From CAXTTV01 sp964247295 (GTDB lineage: Bacteria; Chloroflexota; Ktedonobacteria; Ktedonobacterales; Ktedonobacteraceae), in NCBI GenBank assembly GCA_964247295.1, contig CAXTTV010000125.1, forward strand, positions 1-14,789: a stretch of 14,789 bases of DNA, given 5' to 3'. The notes under the pieces were generated by a model. That model made no database searches. It had not been told where the DNA came from and worked only from the letters and a program-made list of their open reading frames with translations. Positions 7,711 to 13,715 of this stretch are shown here, one piece after another. How positions within the stretch are numbered: the first letter of the stretch is position 1; the number at the start of each line of letters is the position of its first letter. A program made the position numbers and the translations under genes.

Positions 7711-7755
7711 AAAGCGACCGCATCTCTTTTGTATGATGAGATGGTCGGTCGCTTT
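7711..7755 (-). terminator. Intrinsic terminator between greA and lysS
   Basis: On the minus strand the stem AAAGCGACCG/CGGTCGCTTT (10 bp) encloses a second stem CATCTC/GAGATG with an 11-base loop, and the tail reads TTTTCTTTG. It begins 17 bases after the greA stop codon. The symmetrical A/T ends could also allow some stopping in the other direction, but nothing is transcribed toward it from that side. Confidence 0.82.
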
Positions 7756-7772
7756 CTACAAGAAAAGGAAGA

Positions 7773-8234
7773 TTACTCGATCGAGAGGATCGTATACTCG
7801 CGAACACCGCCAGGGGTAGAGACCATAATCAAGTCATTCACCCGGTGGCCCAGCAGAGCCTTACCCACAGGCGACTCATTAGAGATACAACCTTTGCCAG
7901 GATTGGCCTCAAAGGCTCCAACCAGAGTATAACAAAATTCCCGGCCATCGGCACTCAGGCGAACAATCGAACCCAACGTCACCTGATCCGAGTTCACCTT
8001 ACTGATCAACTTTGCCTTCGCGAGCATCTGCTCCAGCTCTTGAATACGACTCTCAAGGCGAGCCTGCTCGTTTTTAGCGTCGTCGTAGGCGGCATTGTCA
8101 ATCACATCGCCCGACTCCTTAGCGTCATGAAGGTACTGGGCCACTTCCGCGCGCCGGACAGTACGCAAGAAATCCAACTGACTCATAGCACGCTGTCGTC
8201 CGTCATCAGTAAGGAATACGTCCTGTGTATCCAT
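7773..8234 (-). CDS. greA: Transcript cleavage factor GreA
   Basis: GreA enters the RNA polymerase secondary channel and makes the enzyme cleave the backtracked 3' end of its RNA. The 153-aa protein has the N-terminal coiled coil (about 8-78) and the C-terminal FKBP-like domain (about 85-153), with SPVGKALLGHRVNDLIMV and the closing YTILSIE. The coiled-coil tip reads GDVIDNAAYDDAKNEQ: Asp43 matches the first catalytic Asp of the family, while the usual second acid Glu is Asp46. The ATG at 8234 is chosen because AAGGGA lies 8 bases upstream and the family begins there; an upstream in-frame start at 8315 has no support. A terminator follows, so greA is probably transcribed without lysS much of the time. 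Confidence 0.95.
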   Translation of the reverse strand: MDTQDVFLTDDGRQRAMSQLDFLRTVRRAEVAQYLHDAKESGDVIDNAAYDDAKNEQARLESRIQELEQMLAKAKLISKVNSDQVTLGSIVRLSADGREFCYTLVGAFEANPGKGCISNESPVGKALLGHRVNDLIMVSTPGGVREYTILSIE

Positions 8235-8598
8235 AATCTGTTTCCCTTCACATTCCGCGACGCTCACCTCATACCCTATAGGGAGGAGCGCCGCACTTAT
8301 TCTATTGCTTCCCATGCAAAATGGACATCAATTGGACAGGAATGTCCGCCTGCGCCATCAGGCCACCTGATTCAAAACGGGCTATCAACATCTTCTAGAA
8401 CCAGTAAAAGGTCGGAGCTCCAGATCTTTAAAAAAGGCTGGAGAACAGAAAAGCGGTACCTCCGACACAAAGAACGCACTCAATGTCATTGATAGTCAAG
8501 GAAAGTAGCAACAGTCTCTGGCCAACCTGAGTCCATTCAGGAAAAGCGACCGGGTTCCAAAAAAAACACACCTACTAGATGCCAGGCAACCACTTCAA
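8235..8598. other. 364-base intergenic region between birA and greA with repeats and a bulged hairpin
   Basis: No gene is seen. Near greA, the plus-strand hexamer TGGACA occurs at 8322-8327 and 8333-8338, exactly 11 bases apart, and its complement TGTCC follows at 8343-8347; this could be an operator. At about 8412-8467, GTCGGAG and CTCCGAC arms enclose CTCCAG/CTGGAG, a nested hairpin with one large bulge; on the minus strand CTTTTA follows, so it may end birA transcripts. A run of eight A (8559-8566) lies nearer birA. A weak TGTCCA-17-TAGAAT pair about 70 bases before greA might be its promoter. Confidence 0.5.
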
Positions 8599-9495
8599 TC
8601 AGGAAGAGGGGTAACCGATATCCCCCCAGGTAACCGTGAGCAGTTCGCCGGAGTCGAGACGCAATAAAAGTTGTCCATCCACATCAACATCCTCCGCCAC
8701 CCCTTCTATCACTTTCTCCCCCTGGCGTACAGAGATCGCACGACCCAGAGTGGATAGCCGGCCTTGCCAACGCTCGCGCAACAATTGAGCTGCGGACGAA
8801 GCGCTCGACACAGAGCCGGGAACAGCATCCTGCTGAAGAGCAAGATACCCGGCCTCCAGATGCTCAAGCAATCGCGCAATAAGGTGTTCTCGGCTGACGG
8901 AATGACCAACCTCAGTCTCCAGAGTGGAGGGAGTCGGAGAGAGAGCCGGGCGATAGGTAGAGTCGACCTGTTGGTGGAGGTTAGAAGAGCCTCCATTCAC
9001 ATTAATGCCGATCCCAAGCACGGCGAAAAACCGACCAGAAGTATCACGGCTGGTTTCAACTAGAATACCAGTCACCTTATGCTCATGGACAAGAACATCA
9101 TTGGGCCATTTTATAGAAGCATCGAGGCCACAGACATCTGAGATCGCGTCACTAACCGCTAGGGAAGCCAGCATAACCAGCAGATGAGGAGGGAAAGCAG
9201 GTCGAAGGACAATAGATGAAAGGACATGCAACCCGGCCACATCAACCCAGCGCCGCCCCAACCGTCCTTTGCCCGCAGTCTGGTTATCAGTAAGAACCAC
9301 CAGACCTTCATCGGATCGAGAACCGGCTAGCTGCATTGCTAGTGTGTTCGTAGAGTCAACCTCCGGCTTGTAGAGGAGCCGATCGTCGATCCCCAGAACG
9401 TGTGTTGTTAATTGTGTCTGTAGAGACTCTATGTTTAGAAGAGAAATAGTATCCAAATTATCTTTAGATCCTGAAGAATAATCAGAGAATTGCAC
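8599..9495 (-). CDS. birA: Biotin--[acetyl-CoA-carboxylase] ligase, without DNA-binding domain
   Basis: It activates biotin as biotinyl-AMP and attaches it to a lysine of biotin carrier proteins such as the acetyl-CoA carboxylase subunit. Motifs seen, counted from 9495: DSTNTLA (47-53), the biotinyl-AMP loop GKGRLGRRW (75-83), KWPNDV (129-134) and HKVTGILVE (with Lys140), then a C-terminal SH3-like domain (about 250-298, GVAEDVDVDGQLLLRLDSGE). The helix-turn-helix found at the N terminus of repressor-type BirA is absent, so this is a ligase only. The start is unsure: the GTG at 9495 has no ribosome site, no ATG is available nearby, and a TTG at 9456 follows an AGGA at a long spacing. The gene lies about 120 bases downstream of the terminator of a structured RNA unit, which may control it. 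Confidence 0.92.
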   Translation of the reverse strand: MQFSDYSSGSKDNLDTISLLNIESLQTQLTTHVLGIDDRLLYKPEVDSTNTLAMQLAGSRSDEGLVVLTDNQTAGKGRLGRRWVDVAGLHVLSSIVLRPAFPPHLLVMLASLAVSDAISDVCGLDASIKWPNDVLVHEHKVTGILVETSRDTSGRFFAVLGIGINVNGGSSNLHQQVDSTYRPALSPTPSTLETEVGHSVSREHLIARLLEHLEAGYLALQQDAVPGSVSSASSAAQLLRERWQGRLSTLGRAISVRQGEKVIEGVAEDVDVDGQLLLRLDSGELLTVTWGDIGYPSS

Positions 9496-9613
9496 AAAAG
9501 AAAGTAGGACTGGACTGATATCAGGATGTTAATTTTCGATCGGGAGCGGATAACTTATCTTTACGAATAATTTAAACCAACATTCACATCAGCGGCATCT
9601 TACCTGCTGGGAT

Positions 9614-9662
9614 AAAAAACCCCAGAGTAGAGGCAGAAGGTCTGCTTGAGCCTCTCTCTGGG
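9614..9662 (-). terminator. Strong intrinsic terminator of the structured RNA unit
   Basis: On the minus strand a 13-bp stem (CCCAGAG plus AGAGGC, pairing with GCCTCT plus CTCTGGG, one bulged base) is followed by G and six T (9619-9614). It stands between the structured RNA and birA, so it either ends a small RNA or acts as an attenuator for birA. Confidence 0.88.
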
Positions 9663-9711
9663 AGTTACTGCACGGGCGGGACATATACCCAACCGTTCAG
9701 CCGAACAGCTC

Positions 9712-9786
9712 TTAGAGCTGCACACCTCTCAATTGGAAGGTGTGGGGAGATACTAGATCGCCCGTGCAGCGTATACTATGTTCCAT
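9712..9786 (-). CDS. 24-codon ORF inside the structured RNA, possible leader peptide
   Basis: An ATG at 9786 follows AAAGGAGGTG (9804-9795), complementary to the 16S rRNA 3' end, with a usable 10-base spacing to the core AGGAGG. The peptide would begin MEHSIRCTGD and end LRGVQL. No signal or toxin-like features are evident. Translation would open the 5' arm of the 11-bp closing stem and the first hairpin, and the TAA stop codon is exactly the three-base loop of the second hairpin. This is the layout expected of a leader peptide that controls RNA folding. The coding role is inferred from the ribosome site alone. Confidence 0.5.
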   Translation of the reverse strand: MEHSIRCTGDLVSPHTFQLRGVQL

Positions 9787-9814
9787 GTACACACCACCTC
9801 CTTTCGTTGGCCTT

Positions 9815-9844
9815 ATTGTAACATTGGTTTTCAATGACTGTCAA
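9815..9844 (-). promoter_or_regulatory. Promoter of the structured RNA unit
   Basis: On the minus strand a perfect TTGACA (9844-9839) is followed after 18 bases by TACAAT (9820-9815). Transcription should start near 9808, leaving only a few bases before the strong ribosome site of the short ORF. Confidence 0.75.
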
Positions 9845-10076
9845 GGTTTATGTAAAAATTCATGTGGAAAATGCAGAGATAATACACGTCTCGTGGGGCC
9901 TACCACGTACCTTTATCGTTTTTTTGATCTCGTGAAAAATCTGTGAAGAAATATTTGTAAACCCGAATGAATGGAGAGACGTTTTGCATTTCTTCTATAG
10001 ATCTTCTCTTTCTTTATAGCTAAATATATGCTTTAACAAGATCAACGGGCGGCAAAGTTGCGTTTACATTTTAGAA

Positions 10077-10098
10077 AGAGGAACAGAAAAGTTCCTCT
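10077..10098 (-). terminator. Hairpin, possible minus-strand terminator
   Basis: AGAGGAAC and GTTCCTCT pair over 8 bp around a 6-base loop. On the minus strand the tail is TTCTAAAATG, a weak U tract; on the plus strand it is followed by AAAAAA. No established gene reads into it, so its role is open. Confidence 0.4.
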
Positions 10099-10115
10099 AA
10101 AAAAGCTTGTCAATG

Positions 10116-10246
10116 AGAAATGGAATAGAGAAGTTTGAGTTCGGGTCGATTAGGAAAAGTGAGGCTTGTTATCCATGACTCTCGTGTAATAAATAGAGCA
10201 ATAGCGTAGGTAAGCCACCCCTTCTCTCCATTTTTATATCGACCCG
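10116..10246. other. Interleaved inverted repeats, pseudoknot-like order
   Basis: Repeat A joins AAATGG (10118-10123) plus AGAGAAG (10127-10133) with CTTCTCTCCATTT (10221-10233). Repeat B joins CGGGTCGAT (10142-10150) with ATCGACCCG (10238-10246). The order A, B, A', B' means the two cannot form as nested stems: either they make a pseudoknot or they are alternatives. GTG(a)GGCTT near 10159-10167 can pair with AAGCCAC at 10212-10218 inside both. Confidence 0.45.
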
Positions 10247-10445
10247 TACTGATGAGATAAGACAATTGGTGGGTGTGTAGCGAAAATTTATACATGCGAG
10301 CTATACTATGTACAAGTAATCGCGCATCACTCCATAAGGATGTATCGGTTACAGAGGTTCTGCTACAGCAACAAGCCAGACATTGTAGAGACTGTTTTCC
10401 TGGTACCGTTCCCGCATCCTCTTCATTGGGATTACATGTATTTTT

Positions 10446-10487
10446 GAATGAGATATGTAGCCATACATATATATTCAATTGAATATA
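10446..10487. promoter_or_regulatory. Adjacent dyads, candidate operator upstream of the 65-aa gene
   Basis: ATATGTA(GCCA)TACATAT at 10453-10470 is flanked by GAAT/ATTC, and it abuts the 18-base perfect palindrome TATATTCAATTGAATATA at 10470-10487. Dyads of this size and AT-rich character are typical of repressor sites. A poor TTGAAT-18-TATATA promoter pair overlaps them on the plus strand. Confidence 0.45.
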
Positions 10488-10623
10488 CTGATACAAGTAG
10501 ATCCCGCTGCCAGCAACGGGAAGGCAGTCAAGCATGGATGGATTTCAATAATAAGTGGAGGAAGTGGAAGGTGGAAGTGGACCACAACATACGGCATACT
10601 ATAGGAAAAGGAGGAACTTGCAT

Positions 10624-10821
10624 ATGCAGCAGTATTATGTAGATTTGCTGGTTGATGCCCTCCTGGATGAGGGCTTCACCGTATCCGAGGCCAGTCGGCT
10701 GATCGAACTACAGGAAAAGTATCAGCAATGGCAGGCCGCTCAGGAAAGTGAGTACCAGCGGAACCGCTTGAGTTTTGTTCGCTGGCTGGTACACACTGGC
10801 CGTTTAACCGAATTCTATTAA
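10624..10821 (+). CDS. 65-aa protein of unknown function
   Basis: A small acidic, helical protein beginning MQQYYVDLLVDALLDEGF and ending VHTGRLTEFY. The ATG at 10624 is chosen because AGGAGG (10609-10614) lies 9 bases upstream; the frame is open further back but that part is purine-repeat DNA. The sequence reads as two amphipathic helices (about 3-33 and 36-60) with EASRLIELQEKYQQWQ in the first and RLSFVRWLVHTGRL in the second. There is no cysteine, signal peptide or membrane segment, and I recognise no family. A candidate -10 TACTAT lies at 10597-10602, too close for a normal leader, so transcription probably begins further upstream near the dyads at 10446-10487. Confidence 0.72.
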   Translation: MQQYYVDLLVDALLDEGFTVSEASRLIELQEKYQQWQAAQESEYQRNRLSFVRWLVHTGRLTEFY

Positions 10822-10832
10822 ATAAAGTCCGC

Positions 10833-10862
10833 TTGCGACAGACTTTCCAGATAATGTACAAT
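10833..10862 (+). promoter_or_regulatory. Candidate promoter in the gap before the sugar nucleotidyltransferase gene
   Basis: TTGCGA (10833-10838) and TACAAT (10857-10862) are 18 bases apart. The predicted start is near 10869, only about 12 bases before a 9-bp hairpin. It could drive a very short RNA, or a long leader for the nucleotidyltransferase gene. Confidence 0.5.
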
Positions 10863-10880
10863 GAACTTGGTAGAGGAGAT

Positions 10881-10908
10881 AGACGGCGTGGCAGTAGCTA
10901 CGCCGTCT
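10881..10908 (+). terminator. GC-rich hairpin after the candidate promoter
   Basis: AGACGGCGT and ACGCCGTCT pair over 9 bp around a 10-base loop; the tail TGATATTTCC is only weakly T-rich, so termination is uncertain. AGGAG at 10874-10878 precedes a seven-codon GTG ORF (10888-10911) that lies almost wholly inside the hairpin; I regard that ORF as unproven. Confidence 0.45.
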
Positions 10909-11057
10909 TGATATTTCCTTAAAATCTGCCTCTGGCCTTTTCTTGCTCACGCACACACTTGTAACCCACTTTCCTGGACCGCCCTGGCAATAGAAGCAAT
11001 CGGCATTTTTCGTGCATTGACGACTGTGAAGGCCACAGGGCCGTGACCTTTTTAAAC

Positions 11058-11063
11058 TATAAT
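11058..11063 (+). promoter_or_regulatory. -10 box for the nucleotidyltransferase gene
   Basis: A perfect TATAAT lies about 94 bases before the start codon, with no good -35 box at the right distance. The predicted leader (from about 11070) carries a hairpin with a GCAA tetraloop: GAGGA and GC at 11101-11111 pair with GC and TCCTC at 11115-11121. Confidence 0.5.
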
Positions 11064-11156
11064 GAGAGCGAGCACGTCTATATCTGGCAATGATAGGAAG
11101 GAGGAGTGGCGCAAGCTCCTCTGCTCTTCAGGTGGAGGTAACCGCGCCGACGTATT

Positions 11157-13655
11157 ATGAAAGCGGTTGTAATGGCTGGTGGGGAAGGATCACGATTACG
11201 CCCCCTAACAATCCGACGGCCCAAACCAATGGTGCCAATCGCCGGGAAACCGGTGATGGAACACATTTTGAACTTGTTGAAACGTCATGGTATCACTGAG
11301 GTTATCGTCACCGTCCAGTATCTGGCTAGCAATATCGAGGACTACTTCGGCAACGGCTCCCAACTTGGGATGCGCATCACTTATTCCCGAGAAGATGTAC
11401 CTTTGGGGACCGCTGGCAGCGTGAAGAACGCGGAAGATCAGCTTACGGAGCCTTTCCTGGTGATTAGCGGTGACGCGCTTACCGACTATAACTTGACCGA
11501 TATCATTGAATACCACAACGCGAAAAAATCTCTGGCGACGTTAACGCTGGCCCATGTTCCCAATCCTCTGGAGTATGGTGTGATTATCACAAATGAGGAT
11601 GGTCATATTTCACAATTCCTGGAGAAGCCGAGCTGGGGTGAGGTGTTTAGCGATACCATCAATACCGGTATCTATGTACTGGACCCAAAGGTCTTCTCCT
11701 ACTTTGAGAAAAATAAGCCATTCGATTTTAGCCAGGAACTTTTTCCGATGATGCTCCGCCAGGGCGATCCTATCTATGGCTATATCGCGAATGGCTACTG
11801 GTGCGATGTCGGAAACCTGGGCGAGTATATGCGCGCCAATGCCGATGTGCTTCAGGGAAATGTGGACGTTGAGATCCCGGCTAAAAATATCGGTGGCAAC
11901 ATCTGGTGCGAGGAACATGTAGATATCGCGCCGGATGCCCAGCTTTACGGGCCACTCTACCTTGGCCGTGACTGTCGGGTCAAGGCGGGGGCAATTATTC
12001 ATGGACCCAGCGCCATCGGCCACTATACGATTATCGATGAACGCGCTCAGGTGGACCGAAGTATTGTCTGGAACAATTCGTACCTTGGTGAGCGTTCCGA
12101 ACTGCGCGGGGCGCTGGTCGGCTCCTCTACCAGCATTAAAAGCAAGGCTGTGATGTTTGAGGGCTCGGTCATCGGCGATAACTCGATTATCCAGGAAGGC
12201 GCGATTATTCAGCCCAACATTAAGATCTGGCCCGATAAGGAGGTTGAGTCAGGGGCGGTGGTCAATACCAGCATTATCTGGGGATCACAGGGCCGCCGTG
12301 GCCTCTTTAGCCGGCATGGCGTTTCGGGGCTGGTGAATGTGGATCTGACGCCGGAGTTCGCGGCCAAGCTGGGTGCGGCCTACGGTGCGATCCTACCAAA
12401 AGCTTCGACGGTCGCGGTCAATCGCGATTCCCACCGCACGCCACGCATGATTAAGCGCGCGATGATCGCGGGTCTGCCATCCGCTGGAGTCGATGTCGAG
12501 GATATCCAGCAGGTGCCAATCCCGGTGGCGCGCTATTATGTGCGCAACACGCACGCAGTCGGTGGCATCCACGTTCAGCTCTCGCCCGTTGATCAACGCA
12601 TTGTTGATATCAAGTTCTTTGACCAGAACGGTCTGGATATCAATAAGACGACTGAGCGCAAGATCGACAATCTGTTCTTCCGAGAAGATTTCCGCCGCGT
12701 CTATCTGGACGAGATCGGCGCGATTGACGTGCTGGAGAACAGCGATGTTGTGAACCGCTATCTGGACGGCCTGAAAGGTGTGATCAACCACGGGGTGATC
12801 CGCGAGCACAAGTTTAGTATTGTAGTGGACTATGGACATGGTAGCGCGACACAAATCATGCCCAAGATCTTTAATCAATTGGGCTGTGATGTGATTGTGC
12901 TGAATGCCAGCAATGATGAAAGCAAGTTCTCGCGCACACCGGAGGAACTGGACCAGGATATGCACCGGCTGGCAACGATTACATCGTCGCTGCATACAGA
13001 TCTTGGTGTGAGGATCGACGCTGGTGGTGAACGCGTCTCGGTGGTGGATGATACGGGGCGCATTCTGGATGGAACAAAGATGCTGGCGGTTATGACCAGT
13101 CTGTATCTGCGTCAATACCATAACGCGACTGTGGCGGCCCCGGTGACGGCTCCTAGCGCCCTTCAACATATCGCGAACCGCTACGATGGTCAGATCCTCC
13201 ATACCAAGGTTCTCCCTCATGCACTGACAACGGCGGCTGGTCGTGAGGGCGTAGTCCTGGTAGGGGATGGTGAGGGTGGCTTTGTCTTCCCACAAATGCA
13301 GCCGGCCTTTGATGGCATGCTGACAGTCGCCAAGCTGCTGGAGCTTCTCTCCACCTTCCAGATTCGCCTTTCGGAGGTGGTAGATGATCTTCCCTCTTAT
13401 TATCTGAGTCGAACGCGGGTGACCTGTCCCTGGGAGAATAAGGGGAAGGTGATGCGCATTCTCAGCGAACAGTATCGGGAACGGCGCAGCAAACCGATCG
13501 ATGGAATTAAGATTGATCTTGGTAAGGAATGGGTTCTGGTCCTGCCGGATGCCGATCGACCACTATTTCATGTAGTAGCGGAGTCGGTCTCTCATGAGCA
13601 AGCTCAGGCCCTTGCGGAAAAGTACGCTCGGGTTGTGAGTGGTCTACAGCAGTAA
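11157..13655 (+). CDS. Mannose-1-phosphate guanylyltransferase-like protein fused to a degenerate phosphomannomutase domain
   Basis: 832 aa with three parts. The N-terminal nucleotidyltransferase (1-235) has the signature GGEGSRLRPLT (8-18), VISGDALTDYN and FLEKPSWGEVFSDTINTGIY; it should make an NDP-sugar, probably GDP-mannose, from a sugar-1-phosphate. A left-handed beta-helix of hexapeptide repeats follows (about 250-375). The C-terminal part (about 383-830) has the phosphohexomutase fold, but its active-site loops have changed: the TASHNP loop reads QLSPVD (474-479, only Ser476 kept), the metal loop DGDGDR reads DAGGER (621-626), and the sugar loop GExSGH reads GDGEGG (703-708). It is therefore probably not an active mutase. 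The ATG is fixed by homology and by a TAA in frame just upstream, yet the nearest strong ribosome site GGAGGT (11134-11139) is 17 bases away, unusually far. GDP specificity is inferred. Confidence 0.9.
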   Translation: MKAVVMAGGEGSRLRPLTIRRPKPMVPIAGKPVMEHILNLLKRHGITEVIVTVQYLASNIEDYFGNGSQLGMRITYSREDVPLGTAGSVKNAEDQLTEPFLVISGDALTDYNLTDIIEYHNAKKSLATLTLAHVPNPLEYGVIITNEDGHISQFLEKPSWGEVFSDTINTGIYVLDPKVFSYFEKNKPFDFSQELFPMMLRQGDPIYGYIANGYWCDVGNLGEYMRANADVLQGNVDVEIPAKNIGGNIWCEEHVDIAPDAQLYGPLYLGRDCRVKAGAIIHGPSAIGHYTIIDERAQVDRSIVWNNSYLGERSELRGALVGSSTSIKSKAVMFEGSVIGDNSIIQEGAIIQPNIKIWPDKEVESGAVVNTSIIWGSQGRRGLFSRHGVSGLVNVDLTPEFAAKLGAAYGAILPKASTVAVNRDSHRTPRMIKRAMIAGLPSAGVDVEDIQQVPIPVARYYVRNTHAVGGIHVQLSPVDQRIVDIKFFDQNGLDINKTTERKIDNLFFREDFRRVYLDEIGAIDVLENSDVVNRYLDGLKGVINHGVIREHKFSIVVDYGHGSATQIMPKIFNQLGCDVIVLNASNDESKFSRTPEELDQDMHRLATITSSLHTDLGVRIDAGGERVSVVDDTGRILDGTKMLAVMTSLYLRQYHNATVAAPVTAPSALQHIANRYDGQILHTKVLPHALTTAAGREGVVLVGDGEGGFVFPQMQPAFDGMLTVAKLLELLSTFQIRLSEVVDDLPSYYLSRTRVTCPWENKGKVMRILSEQYRERRSKPIDGIKIDLGKEWVLVLPDADRPLFHVVAESVSHEQAQALAEKYARVVSGLQQ

Positions 13656-13658
13656 ACC

Positions 13659-13705
13659 AAAAGGGAACCTCTATAGAAGATGGATCACTGTAGAGGTTCC
13701 CTTTT
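13659..13705. terminator. Bidirectional terminator between converging genes
   Basis: A 15-bp perfect stem (AAAAGGGAACCTCTA/TAGAGGTTCCCTTTT) with a 17-base loop. The stem has A at one end and T at the other, so it gives a U tract on both strands. It lies 3 bases after the fusion-gene stop and 10 bases after the epimerase stop. Confidence 0.88.
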
Positions 13706-13715
13706 ATTTGAGAGG

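Larger units (their letters stand above)
9614..9808 (-). ncRNA. Structured leader or small RNA of about 195 nt, unknown class
   Basis: A complete transcription unit is visible on the minus strand: promoter, transcript from near 9808, and a strong terminator ending at 9614. The core is an 11-bp perfect stem, CTGCACGGGCG (9769-9759) with CGCCCGTGCAG (9678-9668). It encloses three hairpins in a row: CACACCT/AGGTGTG (9744-9721), CAGCTC-TAA-GAGCTG (9720-9706) and GTTC/GAAC (9706-9695). The last two share one base. The linkers ATCTAGTATCTCCCC and GGTTGGGTATATGTCC might pair further through CCCA/TGGG. I do not recognise it: it lacks the SRP GGAAG loop, the rod form of 6S RNA and the T-box core. It may be an attenuator for birA or an independent small RNA. 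A 24-codon ORF lies within it. Confidence 0.72.
9863..10623. other. AT-rich gene-poor stretch of about 760 bases with multiple inverted repeats
   Basis: No convincing gene is seen on either strand. The stretch is clearly more AT-rich than its flanks. Structures seen: a CGTGG/CCACG hairpin at 9892-9907; an 8-bp hairpin AGAGGAAC/GTTCCTCT at 10077-10098; interleaved inverted repeats between 10116 and 10246; nested dyads at 10446-10487; overlapping CCCG/CGGG and CTGCC/GGCAG repeats at 10503-10527; and GTGGA-rich purine repeats at 10554-10583. Parts of it should hold the promoter and operators of the 65-aa gene downstream. Confidence 0.55.

Noticed and set aside
8405..8475. T-box-like GGTACCGC with flanking hairpins on the minus strand, upstream of greA-lysS
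   Set aside because: The core would read AGGTACCGC where a T-box needs TGGNACCGC to pair with the tRNA end, no Stem I or specifier loop is visible in the short space after birA, and the next gene is greA, with a terminator before lysS.
7845..8492. 215-aa plus-strand ORF across greA and its upstream region
   Set aside because: It overlaps greA antisense, has no ribosome site and shows no domain.
9614..9808. Structured unit as 6S RNA, SRP RNA or a tRNA-like element
   Set aside because: 6S needs one long rod with a central bubble, SRP needs its conserved GGAAG tetraloop helix, and the arm lengths and missing T-loop sequence do not suit a tRNA.
10400..10416. TGGTACCG on the plus strand, another T-box core lookalike
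   Set aside because: The flanks do not pair to form the antiterminator, and the gene downstream is an unknown 65-aa protein, not an amino-acid-related gene.
10503..10527. CCCG/CGGG and CTGCC/GGCAG overlapping repeats as a small pseudoknot riboswitch
   Set aside because: The first loop would have zero bases and the crossing loop only two, too short for a stable H-type pseudoknot; no known riboswitch motif is present.
10110..10535. 141-aa minus-strand ORF ending just before the hairpin at 10077-10098
   Set aside because: No ribosome site, odd composition (CCC, many Tyr/Ser/Trp), AT-rich DNA unlike the real genes, and no recognisable family. The terminator-like hairpin behind it keeps it from being dismissed entirely.
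12393..13295. 300-aa minus-strand ORF inside the nucleotidyltransferase fusion
   Set aside because: Antisense shadow of a well-conserved coding sequence with regular codon structure on the plus strand.
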